Source: DASVAL01 sp035649575 (GTDB lineage: Bacteria; Planctomycetota; UBA1135; UBA2386). From it: a stretch of DNA of 28,332 bases. This document shows positions 15,577 to 25,360 of this stretch, piece by piece; positions within the stretch are counted from its first letter, which is position 1; every line of letters begins with the position of its first letter. The notes below the pieces were generated by a model that worked only from the letters and a program-made list of their open reading frames with translations, had not been told where the DNA came from and searched no databases. The translations under genes were made by a program, and so were the position numbers. The stretch lies in NCBI GenBank assembly GCA_035649575.1, contig DASRJH010000188.1:1-28332 (forward strand), given 5' to 3'.

Positions 15577-16381
15577 CCTCGGACCTCAGCGTGCAGGCAT
15601 TGCGCCGAACGCCGCGCCATCACAGCTCGCGATCGAAGTGCGCGACCTCAACCTCTGGTATGGCAAGTTCCAGGCGCTCCACGAGGTCGACCTCGAGATC
15701 AAGGCCGGCATCGTCACGGCGATGATCGGTCCATCCGGTTGCGGCAAGTCCACGCTGCTGCGCAGCTGCAACCGCATCAACGAACGCCTCGGCTACGTGA
15801 CGACGACCGGCACGATCAAGGTGCATGGCCACGACATCTACGACGAAGCCGCTTCGCGCATCCAGGTGCGCCGCCACGTCGGCATGGTGTTCCAGCGGCC
15901 CAACCCGCTGCCGCTGTCGATCCGCGAGAACGTCCTGTTCGGCCACGGCCTGCACCGCGCGCAGCGCATGAGCCGCGCTGACGCGGACGCGATGGTCGAG
16001 TCGGCCTTGCGCGAAGTCCTGCTCTGGGACCGCGTCAAGGACCGCCTGCATCACCGCGCCACCGGCCTGTCGCTCGAGGAGCAGCAGAAACTCTGCATCG
16101 CGCGCCTGCTGCCGACGAAACCGAGCGTGCTGCTCATGGACGAGCCCTGCTCCGCACTCGACCCCGAGGCGACTTCGGCGGTCGAGGATCTGATCTGGGA
16201 CATGCGCGGGCACTACTCGATCCTGATCGTCACGCACAACATGGCGCAGGCGCGGCGCGCCAGCGACGAGTGCGTGTTCATGCTGATGGGCCGCGTCGTC
16301 GAGCATGCGAAGACCGAGACGATGTTCATCGCCCCCGCGCGCCAGGAGACCTCGGACTACATCGAGGGGCGTTTCGGCTGA
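15569..16381 (+). CDS. pstB: Phosphate transporter ATPase, degenerate copy 2 (PstB2)
   Basis: Second PstB-like ATPase, 270 residues from a TTG at 15569 that overlaps pstB1 by 8 bp; GGAGGGG lies 5-11 bases before it. Walker A GPSGCGKS (54-61), Q-loop Gln109 (MVFQRPNPLPLSI), Walker B VLLMDEPCSALDP (187-199) and switch His223 (VTHNMAQA) are canonical. The signature is not: LSGGQQQR has become LSLEEQQK (167-174). This complements PstB1, which has the signature but lacks the Q-loop Gln and switch His. The pair is best explained as a heterodimer with one active and one degenerate site. Confidence 0.9.
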   Translation: MADLGPQRAGIAPNAAPSQLAIEVRDLNLWYGKFQALHEVDLEIKAGIVTAMIGPSGCGKSTLLRSCNRINERLGYVTTTGTIKVHGHDIYDEAASRIQVRRHVGMVFQRPNPLPLSIRENVLFGHGLHRAQRMSRADADAMVESALREVLLWDRVKDRLHHRATGLSLEEQQKLCIARLLPTKPSVLLMDEPCSALDPEATSAVEDLIWDMRGHYSILIVTHNMAQARRASDECVFMLMGRVVEHAKTETMFIAPARQETSDYIEGRFG

Positions 16382-16460
16382 ACAGCTGCCGAGAGCTCGA
16401 AAAGCCGCCCTGCGTATCGAGGATCTGCGGGCCCGCGGCGAACGCCGCACGCCGATCTGT

Positions 16461-16466
16461 TATCTT
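16461..16466 (+). promoter_or_regulatory. -10-like box 15 bp before the foldase ATG
   Basis: TATCTT starts 15 bp before the ATG at 16476, leaving room for only a very short or no 5' leader. No good -35 hexamer is seen and no ribosome site precedes the ATG. Confidence 0.4.
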
Positions 16467-16475
16467 CAGCGGCCG

Positions 16476-17834
16476 ATGTACGCGTTCGCTCTTGTCCCGT
16501 TCGTGTTGCTGGCCACGCGGCCTCAGGACCCACCCGACGTTCTCGCCACCTTCAAGCTCGAGGGCAAGCCCGCCACCGTGACGCGCAACGACGTCGCCAT
16601 CGAGATGGCGTTCCACCTGCGCCGCCGCAGCCGCGGCCAGCAGGCGTGCGAGATGATGGTCGACACGACGCTCGCGCGGCGAGCCGCGAAGAAGCAGAAC
16701 CTGATGCCGACCGAGGCCGAGGTGCGCGCGTTCTGGGAGGAGCTGCAGAAGCAGCTGCGCGCGGCCGGCCAGAAGCCCGAGGACTTCGCAGCCGTGAGGA
16801 ACACGAGCATGGCGCAGTGGTTCGAGGACATCGCCGTGCAGATTGCCCAGGAGCGGCTCGTGCGGGCCGAACTTCGCATGCGTCCCGACGAGCAGGTGAG
16901 CGGCGACATGCAGAAGCTCTGGCTGCAAGAAGAACGCAAGAAGCACAAGGTGGTCACGGACCCCGACCAGTTGCCGCAGGGCACTGCGGCCCGCATCGAC
17001 GACGACGACCTGCCGATCGCGGACCTCGGCAGCTTGTTGCTGCGCACGAGCGAGGACCACGAACGCGACGACTTCGTGCGCCGCATCGTCTACCTGCAGA
17101 GCATCGAGGCGCTCGCTCGAAAGGATGGCGTGCAGTTGGCCGACGCGGATCTCGACGAGGCCGTGAAGCGGCGCCGCGTCGATGCCGCGCGCGACCCGCG
17201 ATACCGCGGCATCCCTTTCGAGCAGATGATCAAGGCCGAGGGCCACACGATCGCATCGCTGCGGGAACTGCGCGTGTTCCGCGCCCAGGTGCTGCTCGAC
17301 AAGCTCGCGTTGCGGCGCTTCCCGACCGCGGACCTGCTCGCGGAGCTCGAGCGGAACCGTGCTGTGGTGCTCGAGCTGGTCGGGCCGCGGCGGCGGCTCG
17401 GACTCATCTTCGTGCGAGCGCTCGACGAAGCGAACGCGCTCGTGCCGCTCGACTTCGCCGCCGCGACGGAGCACCTCGAAGCGGTGCGGCAACGGCTCGC
17501 CAAGGAGGCCTTCGCGACCGTGGCGAAGATCGAGAGCCAGCATCTGGAAAGCAAGATGAACGGCGGTGACGCCGGATGGCATCGCCGGCGTTCTGACAAG
17601 CTGCCCGAGCCCGTGCTCGCTGCCGCGTTCGCGCTCGCTTCGGGGGATTGTTCGGCGCCGGTCCGCGGCGAAGAAGGCTGCTACCTCGTCAAGGTGCTCG
17701 AAGTGGAGCCGATGCCGACCGACGACTTCCTGGTCGGAGAGCTGCGCGCCTACCGCGCCCAGGAGCTCCGGCAGAAGCTGCTCGAGGATGCCGACATCCA
17801 GATCGCCAACAAGGCCGCGGAGACCGCCAAATGA
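16476..17834 (+). CDS. Exported PpiC/SurA-like peptidyl-prolyl isomerase
   Basis: Probable periplasmic foldase of 452 residues. A short hydrophobic N-terminus (MYAFALVPFVLLATRPQ) could be an uncleaved or weak signal. Residues 20-340 are charged and helical, as in SurA N-terminal chaperone domains. Residues about 345-430 resemble the parvulin domain: RRLGLIFVRALDE, then RLAKEAFATVAK, NGGDAGWHRR, LPEPVLAAAFALASGDCSAPV and EEGCYLVKVLE. The GGDxGW and G(D/E)xSxPV elements are family hallmarks. Likely role: folding or chaperoning envelope proteins. ATGA overlap links it to the cupin gene downstream. Confidence 0.82.
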   Translation: MYAFALVPFVLLATRPQDPPDVLATFKLEGKPATVTRNDVAIEMAFHLRRRSRGQQACEMMVDTTLARRAAKKQNLMPTEAEVRAFWEELQKQLRAAGQKPEDFAAVRNTSMAQWFEDIAVQIAQERLVRAELRMRPDEQVSGDMQKLWLQEERKKHKVVTDPDQLPQGTAARIDDDDLPIADLGSLLLRTSEDHERDDFVRRIVYLQSIEALARKDGVQLADADLDEAVKRRRVDAARDPRYRGIPFEQMIKAEGHTIASLRELRVFRAQVLLDKLALRRFPTADLLAELERNRAVVLELVGPRRRLGLIFVRALDEANALVPLDFAAATEHLEAVRQRLAKEAFATVAKIESQHLESKMNGGDAGWHRRRSDKLPEPVLAAAFALASGDCSAPVRGEEGCYLVKVLEVEPMPTDDFLVGELRAYRAQELRQKLLEDADIQIANKAAETAK

Positions 17835-18616
17835 AGCGCTGCGTCTTCGAGGGCCAAGAGCGGCTGCGCACGGCACCATGTCCTGGGCGCTGGCTCACGC
17901 AGTTGCAACTCTGGCGCCCGAACGACCCCGACGTGATCACCACGGGCGACGTCGAGACGGCCGTGATCCTGCTGTCGGGCACGTTCGATCTGATGGGCGG
18001 CTCGACGGCCTGGCCGGCGCGCGGCGCCCGGCAGACGTCGTTCCAGGGCCGGCCGATGGCCGTGTTCCTGCCGAAGAACACGCAGTTCCGCACGCAGCGT
18101 GGTCAGGGCGAGATCCTGCTCGTCGCGGCGCGGCAACCCGCGGCGCCTGCCGCGGAGCAGGGCCGCGGCGTGTTCGGGCAGAGCCCGCTGCTGCAGCTCG
18201 CGGGCAGCGGCAAGGCGTTCGATCCGACCACGGGCGAGTGGCGTCCGGCCGAGACGTTCCCGACGGCTGCCGAGTCGCTGCCGCCGCGCCGCATGAGCCA
18301 GCTGCAGGTCGGTGCGTGCGTGGTCGAGCGCGTGTTCGCGAGCGATTACAAGGCGGCGACACTGAGCGTCGACGAGGTCGTGCTGCCTGCGGGACAGAGC
18401 CTGGCTGTCGCGGACATTCCGGGTCGGCCACGCGCCGATGAAGTACTCGTGTTCGTGCGCACGGAAGCGGGCGCCACGGTCGCGCATGCGGGGCAGGCGT
18501 CGGCCGTGCGCGGCGACGCGGCGTTCTGCATTGCAATGGCTGGTGAGCCCGGCGTGTCGATCGTCGCCGAAGGCAGCCCGGCCTACGTCGTGCTCGCCTA
18601 CGCTGGCAAGGGTTGA
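17831..18616 (+). CDS. IolB/KduI-like cupin without obvious metal ligands
   Basis: Protein of 261 residues. The N-terminal half resembles 5-deoxy-glucuronate isomerase IolB: AVILLSGTFDLMGGSTAWPARG, then SFQGRPMAVFLPKNTQFRTQ and EILLVAARQPAAP. Length also fits (about 270 in IolB). The C-terminal half, where IolB carries HxH and Glu metal ligands, reads ADIPGRPRADEVLVFV and has no histidines in that place, so the isomerase reaction is doubtful. No other inositol catabolism genes are nearby. It is translationally coupled to the foldase gene. I call only the fold with confidence; the function is unknown. Confidence 0.6.
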   Translation: MKRCVFEGQERLRTAPCPGRWLTQLQLWRPNDPDVITTGDVETAVILLSGTFDLMGGSTAWPARGARQTSFQGRPMAVFLPKNTQFRTQRGQGEILLVAARQPAAPAAEQGRGVFGQSPLLQLAGSGKAFDPTTGEWRPAETFPTAAESLPPRRMSQLQVGACVVERVFASDYKAATLSVDEVVLPAGQSLAVADIPGRPRADEVLVFVRTEAGATVAHAGQASAVRGDAAFCIAMAGEPGVSIVAEGSPAYVVLAYAGKG

Positions 18617-18639
18617 ACCGAAGGACGAGATATCGCGAT

Positions 18640-18672
18640 CTCACGCGCGAAGGCCAGTGAGCGCGCGCTGAG
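18640..18672 (+). terminator. Bidirectional terminator-like hairpin between convergent genes
   Basis: CTCACGCGCG can pair with CGCGCG-C-TGAG (10 bp with one bulged C) around a 12-base loop, between the stops of the cupin gene and convergent ygfZ. There is no T-run, so Rho-independence is doubtful. Confidence 0.35.
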
Positions 18673-18680
18673 AGTCGAGC

Positions 18681-19598
18681 TTACTTCGCGAAGCCGACCA
18701 CCGTGACACCGACACCATCGGGCAGCGACAGCTTCGTGCCGAGCGCCTGGAAGTCCTTCGGCAGGTAACCGAGCCCCACGCGCCGCGCGTAGTCCGGAAC
18801 CGGCACCGCATGCATCACGCGGCCGACGGGCGTCTGGTCGCCGGGATCGTGCAGCGCCACGGGTGAGGTGATCATGGGTCCCTCGGGCAGGTGCAACAGG
18901 CAGAGTCTGCGGTTCACGTGCCCGTAGGTGTTGATGCGCGCGACGATCTCCTGGCCCGTGTAGCAGCCCTTCGTCGTCGAGCAGTGGTCCTCGAGATCGG
19001 CTTCGAGCGCCAGCGTCGACGGCTCGGTCTCGAGACCGACGCGAACGAGGCCAGCCCCCATGCGCAGGCACTCGGCGAACTCGCGTGTGAGCGGCTTCCT
19101 CTGGACCTCCCCTGCATCGCCGCCTCCCACGAATACAGTGCCGCCGTAGATGCGCGTGTAGGCCACGCCACGCCGCGCAAACCGCACGAGCACTATGCCG
19201 CGCCTCTCGGCCTTGCAGTCCTTCTCGGGCACGCCGCTGGCTGCGCCGACCTCCTCCCGGGGCCGCCCCACGGAAGCCCGCGCAATCGCGAGCTTCTCCG
19301 TGAAGTGGTAGCGCTCGAGCAGACCGGCGAGCTGTTCCTCCTGCTCTTTCTGCGTCTCGAGAAAGAACGTCTCGCCGATCCGGAACACCAGGCACGTCGC
19401 TAGCACCTTGCCTTTGTTGTCGAGGAATGCCGCGGGCTTGACCTGCCCCTGCGCGAGCCCCAGCACGTCTTGCGTGCAGAGCCGCTGCAGGAAGTCCCCC
19501 GCGTCGGGACCGCTGACCTCCAGCAGTCTGAACGGCGCACTCGCTCGTTCGAATGGTCCGGTGGCAAGGAGCTGAGCAGTGAGAGCGTCGGGTCTCAT
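18681..19598 (-). CDS. ygfZ: YgfZ/GcvT-like folate-binding Fe-S maintenance protein
   Basis: Protein of 305 residues from the ATG at 19598. It has the YgfZ signature K-G-C-Y-T-G-Q-E (residues 210-217, Cys212) and the GcvT-like N-terminal pattern VSGPDAGDFLQRLCTQDV with AAFLDNKGKVLAT. YgfZ proteins bind tetrahydrofolate and are needed for full activity of some Fe-S enzymes such as MiaB. Here the gene is divergent from iscR, 166 bp away, which fits a shared Fe-S role. It ends in TAA (18681-18683). Aminomethyltransferase activity itself is not expected. Confidence 0.92.
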   Translation of the reverse strand: MRPDALTAQLLATGPFERASAPFRLLEVSGPDAGDFLQRLCTQDVLGLAQGQVKPAAFLDNKGKVLATCLVFRIGETFFLETQKEQEEQLAGLLERYHFTEKLAIARASVGRPREEVGAASGVPEKDCKAERRGIVLVRFARRGVAYTRIYGGTVFVGGGDAGEVQRKPLTREFAECLRMGAGLVRVGLETEPSTLALEADLEDHCSTTKGCYTGQEIVARINTYGHVNRRLCLLHLPEGPMITSPVALHDPGDQTPVGRVMHAVPVPDYARRVGLGYLPKDFQALGTKLSLPDGVGVTVVGFAK

Positions 19599-19669
19599 GG
19601 CGGTCTCGCTAACGATCCAGAGACGAGCCCAAGAATGTGCCTACATCCAGGGCTTTTTCGAGCCGATGG

Positions 19670-19698
19670 TTGAATGAGCCCCAATTCAGGTCTAGTTT
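19670..19698 (+). promoter_or_regulatory. Candidate sigma70-type promoter of the isc operon
   Basis: TTGAAT (19670-19675) and TAGTTT (19693-19698) are separated by 17 bp and lie 67 bp before the iscR ATG, on the strand of the isc operon. This A/T-rich patch stands out in GC-rich DNA. I could not identify a clear IscR operator, though autoregulation would be expected. Confidence 0.45.
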
Positions 19699-19764
19699 GG
19701 CAGCTCGTTGCGGGCGGGTCGACGCCCGCGCCCACCTCTGCAAGAGGACTCGGCCACCTACCCG

Positions 19765-20358
19765 ATGCTCCGAATCTCCAAGAAAGCCGACTACGCCGTG
19801 TTCCTGCTGGGCGCGATCGCCCGGCAAGGAGCCTACCCAGGCGGCCCGGCCGCCGACACGGTAGTCAGCGCCCAGGAGATCGCGCGGCAGGCGGGACTCA
19901 ACAAGTCGGTGGTCGCCAACCTGCTCAAGGCATTTGCGAAGCAAGGTCTGCTCGAGTCGGTGCGTGGGCTCAAGGGGGGTTATCGCCTCGTGCGCCCCCC
20001 TGCCGAGATCTCGCTCGGTGAGATGCTCGAAGTCGTCGAAGGCCGCTTCACGCTCGTCGACTGCGTGTCCGCGACCGGTTGGGCCGGCCCGAGCCTCACG
20101 AAGGCAATCCCGCCGGCACTGGCCCTCGCCCCGGGCCAGCATGGTAACGGCAAGATCGGCGAGCATGGTCACGACTGCACTCTGATCGGGTTCTGCCCGA
20201 GCAAGAACCCGATGCGTCTCGTGCACGAACGCATCTCGCAACTGTTCCGGCAGATCCGCCTCGACGAGCTGTGCAGCATGACGGACGCGCGCAGCCCGAC
20301 GACGAGAGAGCCGGCCCTGGCCCAGACTGCGACGCCCAACCTCGGATCCCCACGATGA
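19765..20358 (+). CDS. iscR: Rrf2-family Fe-S regulator IscR with split cysteine cluster
   Basis: Transcription regulator of 197 residues from the ATG at 19765. Winged-helix features are LRISKKADYAVFLLGAIA, AQEIARQAGLNKSVVANLLKAF and a wing GLKGGYRLVRPP. Three candidate cluster cysteines are C100, C138 and C144 (LVDC, HDCTLIGFC). In E. coli IscR they are C92-x5-C98-x5-C104; here the second spacing is kept (x5) but the first is 37 residues, with an inserted Gly/His-rich loop (PGQHGNGKIGEHGHD) that could also supply a ligand. It is first in the isc operon, overlaps iscS by ATGA, and probably senses Fe-S status to control the operon. Confidence 0.9.
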   Translation: MLRISKKADYAVFLLGAIARQGAYPGGPAADTVVSAQEIARQAGLNKSVVANLLKAFAKQGLLESVRGLKGGYRLVRPPAEISLGEMLEVVEGRFTLVDCVSATGWAGPSLTKAIPPALALAPGQHGNGKIGEHGHDCTLIGFCPSKNPMRLVHERISQLFRQIRLDELCSMTDARSPTTREPALAQTATPNLGSPR

Positions 20359-21569
20359 AGTCTCCGGTCTATCTCGATTACAGCGCGACCACGCCGTGCG
20401 ACCCCCGCGTCGTGCAGCGCATGCTGCCGTTCTTCACCCAGACGTTCGGCAACGCGGCGAGCCGCAGCCACGCGTTCGGCTGGACCGCCGAAGCGGCCGT
20501 CGAAGAAGCGCGTTCGCAGGTCGCGCTGCTGATCGGCGCGCACCAGAAGGAGATCCTCTGGACCAGCGGATCGACCGAAGCGAACAACCTCGCGATCAAG
20601 GGCGTGGCGCAGATGTACCGCCCGAAGGGCAACCACCTGATCACGGCGATCACCGAGCACAAGGCCGTGCTCGATCCGATGAAGTTCCTCGAGACGCAGG
20701 GCTTCGAAGTCACCTGGCTGCCCGTCGATCCCAAGGGCCACGTCGACCTCGACCAGCTCGCCGCTGCGATCACGGATCGCACGATCCTCGTGTCGCTGAT
20801 GGCGGCGAACAACGAGATCGGCACGCTGCACCCGATCGAGCAGATCGGCGCGATCTGCAAGCAGAAGGGCACGCTGTTCCACACCGACGCAACGCAGGCC
20901 ACCGGCAAGATCCCGCTCGACGTGGAGGCGCAGCACATCGACCTGCTGTCGATGTCGGCGCACAAGATGTATGGCCCGAAGGGTGTCGGCTGCCTCTACG
21001 TGCGGCGCAAGAACCCGCGCGTGCGACTGACCGCGCAGATGGACGGCGGTGGCCACGAACGCGGCATGCGTTCGGGAACGTTGAACGTCACGGGCATCGT
21101 CGGCATGGGCGAAGCGGCGCGCATCTGCCGCGAGGAGATGGCCGCGGAGATCGTGAAGCTGCGCACGCTGCGCGATCGGCTCGAACAGCGCATCCTGAAG
21201 GCGCTGCCCGACGCGGTGCGGAATGGCGACCCCGAGGCGCGGCTGCCGCACCTCGCCAACGTGTCCTTCCCCTACGTCGAGGGCGAATCGCTGATCATGG
21301 GCGTCAAGGAACTCGCCGTGTCGTCCGGTTCGGCGTGCACCTCGGCGAGCCTCGAGCCCAGCTACGTGCTCAAGGGCCTCGGCCTCGGCGACGAGCTCGC
21401 GCACAGCTCCATCCGTTTCTCGCTCGGGCGCTTCACGACCGAAGCCGAAGTCGACTTCGCAGCCGACCGCATCGTGCAGGAAGTGAAACGCCTGCGCGAG
21501 ATGTCCCCGCTCTGGGAAATGGTCCAGGAAGGCATCGACATCACCAAGGTCAAGTGGACCGTGCACTGA
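20355..21569 (+). CDS. iscS: Cysteine desulfurase IscS
   Basis: Pyridoxal-phosphate enzyme of 404 residues that takes sulfur from cysteine for Fe-S assembly and other thio-transfers; the length equals E. coli IscS. Visible are the N-terminus VYLDYSATTPCDPRV, TSGSTEANNLAIKG, ITEHKAVLDP, FHTDATQATGK, the PLP lysine in SAHKMYGPKG (Lys204) and the catalytic cysteine loop SSGSACTSASLEPSYVLKGLG (Cys328). Desulfurases of this type can also mobilise selenium from selenocysteine, which may matter given the selenoprotein candidate in this window (inference). Separated from iscU by 181 bp holding a hairpin. Confidence 0.97.
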   Translation: MKSPVYLDYSATTPCDPRVVQRMLPFFTQTFGNAASRSHAFGWTAEAAVEEARSQVALLIGAHQKEILWTSGSTEANNLAIKGVAQMYRPKGNHLITAITEHKAVLDPMKFLETQGFEVTWLPVDPKGHVDLDQLAAAITDRTILVSLMAANNEIGTLHPIEQIGAICKQKGTLFHTDATQATGKIPLDVEAQHIDLLSMSAHKMYGPKGVGCLYVRRKNPRVRLTAQMDGGGHERGMRSGTLNVTGIVGMGEAARICREEMAAEIVKLRTLRDRLEQRILKALPDAVRNGDPEARLPHLANVSFPYVEGESLIMGVKELAVSSGSACTSASLEPSYVLKGLGLGDELAHSSIRFSLGRFTTEAEVDFAADRIVQEVKRLREMSPLWEMVQEGIDITKVKWTVH

Positions 21570-21573
21570 GGAA

Positions 21574-21592
21574 TGCTTGCCGCAGGCAAGCA
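21574..21592 (+). promoter_or_regulatory. Perfect hairpin in the iscS-iscU gap
   Basis: TGCTTGCC pairs with GGCAAGCA (8 bp) around the loop GCA, five bases after the iscS stop. With no T-run it is more likely an RNA-processing or attenuation element than a terminator. The gap (21570-21750) is the only long one inside the isc operon and shows no ORF I trust. Confidence 0.5.
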
Positions 21593-21750
21593 CTTCTCAG
21601 TGCGACTGCCTTGCGGCCGGCGAAAACAACAACGCAAAGAACATGACAACTGGAAGCCGGCCGCAGCCGCCCGGCGTACAAGACGAAACGAGATTCCAAG
21701 AACCTGGGTGCGACTGATCAGGTCTCGCCCGCCAACTCCAAGAGACAACC

Positions 21751-22161
21751 ATGGCCTACAGCGACAAAGTGCTCGACCACTACCAGAACCCGCGCAACGT
21801 GGGCTCGCTCGACAAGAGCGATCCCAACGTCGGCACGGGCGTCGTCGGCGCACCGGAGTGCGGCGACGTGATGAAGCTCCAGATCAAGGTCGACGACAAC
21901 GGCAAGATCGTCGACGCGAAGTTCAAGACGTATGGCTGCGGCTCGGCGATCGCTTCGTCCTCACTGGCGACCGAGTGGCTCAAGGGCACGAGCGTCGATG
22001 CAGCCGCGCAGATCAAGAACACACAGATCGTCGAAGAGCTGTCGCTTCCACCCGTGAAGATCCACTGTTCGGTCCTCGCCGAAGACGCCATCAAGGCTGC
22101 GATCGAGGACTGGCGCAAGAAGCGCGTCGCCAGCAAGCAAACCGCCGGAGCAAAGTCATGA
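21751..22161 (+). CDS. iscU: Fe-S cluster scaffold IscU
   Basis: Scaffold of 136 residues on which [2Fe-2S] clusters are built. Cluster ligands are Cys37 in GAPECGDVMKLQI (with Asp39), Cys63 in YGCGSAIASSSLATEWLKG and Cys106 in the HscA-recognised LPPVKIHCSVLAEDAI. N-terminal YSDKVLDHYQNPRNVGSL is diagnostic. A short Lys/Ala tail follows. The stop overlaps the iscA start. Confidence 0.97.
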   Translation: MAYSDKVLDHYQNPRNVGSLDKSDPNVGTGVVGAPECGDVMKLQIKVDDNGKIVDAKFKTYGCGSAIASSSLATEWLKGTSVDAAAQIKNTQIVEELSLPPVKIHCSVLAEDAIKAAIEDWRKKRVASKQTAGAKS

Positions 22162-22562
22162 GCGATGCCGTGTCCGCGAACCCGCCGGGCGCGCCGACGC
22201 AGCCCGTGCCGACCGAGCCGAAGCCCGGCCGCGGCGTGCACCTGTCCGAACGCGCCGCGAAGGAGATCAAGCGCGTGATCGCCGAGCACAACTTCCCGGC
22301 CACGACCTGGGTCCGCGTCGGCGCCAAGGGCGGCGGCTGCTCGGGCTTCACCTACGTGCTCGACTTCGACCAGCAAGGTCCGACGGAGTTCGACCTCGCC
22401 TTCGTGCAGCACGGCGTGCAGTTCCTCATCGACAAGAAGAGCGAGTTCTTCATGGGGGGCACGATCCTGGACTTCAACGACGGGCTGCTCGACCGCGGCT
22501 TCGTGTTCAAGAACCCCCAGGCGTCGGGCACCTGCGGCTGCGGCACTTCGTTCTCGGCGTGA
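22158..22562 (+). CDS. iscA: A-type Fe-S carrier IscA/HesB
   Basis: A-type carrier of 134 residues that delivers clusters to target proteins. The three conserved cysteines are Cys61 (GGGCSGFTY), Cys126 and Cys128 (SGTCGCGTSFS). Residues 1-25 are a Pro-rich extension absent from E. coli IscA (107 residues). ATGA overlap with iscU and GTGA overlap with hscB place it firmly in the operon. Confidence 0.95.
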   Translation: MSDAVSANPPGAPTQPVPTEPKPGRGVHLSERAAKEIKRVIAEHNFPATTWVRVGAKGGGCSGFTYVLDFDQQGPTEFDLAFVQHGVQFLIDKKSEFFMGGTILDFNDGLLDRGFVFKNPQASGTCGCGTSFSA

Positions 22563-23055
22563 TCCACGTCCCCCATCGCGATCCGTTCACGGTCTTCGGA
22601 CTGCCGCGGTCGCTCGATCTCGACGAGCGCACCGTCGAAGCGCGCTACCTGCGGTTGTCGCGCGAGTGCCATCCGGATCTCCACCAGGGCAAGGCGACCG
22701 GCGACTGCATCGCCGTGCTGCAGCGCTCCGCCGAGGTCAACGACGCGTGGAAGGTGCTGCGCGATCCGTGGCAGCGCGCCAAGGCCCTGCTCGAACTGCT
22801 GAGCCCGGGCGCGCTCGAGCGCAACAAGAAGCTCGATCCGGGCTTTCTCGCCGAGGCGCTCGAGCTGGCCGAAGAGGTCTCGTTCGCAGCCGGTGCCCAG
22901 ATCGCGCCGCTGCGCGCCCGCCTGCAGGCCACGATCGACGCCGACTTCGAAGCCCTGCGCGCGGACCTGGCCCGCGGCGCGTTCGACGCCGCGGCGCGGC
23001 GATTCCACGCTTCCCACTACCACAAGAAGGCCCTCGCGGACCTGGACGCGAAGTC

Positions 23056-23059
<4 letters not shown>
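22559..23059 (+). CDS. hscB: Co-chaperone HscB
   Basis: J-domain co-chaperone of 166 residues that brings IscU to HscA and stimulates its ATPase. The N-terminal half is a J domain with the HPD motif (ECHPDLH, residues 37-42) and YLRLSRECHPD helix; the C-terminal half (FLAEALELAEEV... ADLARGAFDAAARRFH) is the three-helix HscB oligomerisation/IscU-binding domain. GTG start overlaps the iscA stop; the HscA GTG overlaps its own stop. Confidence 0.93.
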
Positions 23060-24896
<1,837 letters not shown>

Positions 24897-24900
<4 letters not shown>

Positions 24901-25241
24901 CGAAGGCCCGCCTGTGCGTGCGCGGCGAGGGCCGCGAGATCTCGCTCGCCGTGGGCGAGTCGATCCTTCATGCCGCGCTCGAACAGGGGCTCGCACTCGA
25001 CCACGCCTGCGGCGGCGTCTGCGCGTGTTCGACCTGCCACGTCAAGATCACGAAGAACGCCGACTGCTTCTCCGAGGCCAGCGAGGACGAGCTCGACCAG
25101 CTCGACGAGGCGCGCGACACGGGCCTCGATTCGCGGTTGGGCTGTCAAGCGAAGCTGATGCGCGTGCCGAAGGACGGCGTCGTCGAGATCACGATCCCGA
25201 CGTGGAACGTGAACGCCATCCGCGAAGGTGCGGGCCACTAG
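24897..25241 (+). CDS. fdx: [2Fe-2S] ferredoxin of the ISC system
   Basis: Ferredoxin of 114 residues, probably the electron donor for IscS/IscU cluster assembly. Ligands fit the adrenodoxin-type pattern C-x5-C-x2-C...C: Cys38, Cys44, Cys47 and Cys83 (HACGGVCACSTCH and SRLGCQAKL); Cys42 is an extra cysteine inside the loop. The acidic stretch SEASEDELDQLDEA typically contacts partners. It is the last gene of the isc operon, overlapping hscA by ATGA. Confidence 0.95.
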
Positions 25242-25345
25242 GCCAAGCCGAGCGTTCGAGTTTCCACGGACTCCACACCTTCAACAAGCCGCGCGAGTTG
25301 GCCAGAGTTGGCCGCCACGTCTTCCCCCGACGCACATCGCGCGGC

Positions 25346-25351
25346 TAGAGT
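25346..25351 (+). promoter_or_regulatory. -10-like box 15 bp before the transketolase ATG
   Basis: TAGAGT begins 15 bp before the ATG at 25361, the same geometry as at 16461, and there is no ribosome site. This suggests a leaderless or nearly leaderless transcript. A 10-bp tandem repeat (GAGTTGGCCA, then GAGTTGGCCG) lies about 40 bp upstream. Confidence 0.4.
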
Positions 25352-25360
25352 CCGCCCCCC

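Noticed and set aside
16427..16436. Palindrome GCGGGCCCGC between pstB2 and the foldase gene
   Set aside because: Short self-complementary GC run with no loop or T-tract; expected by chance in this base composition.
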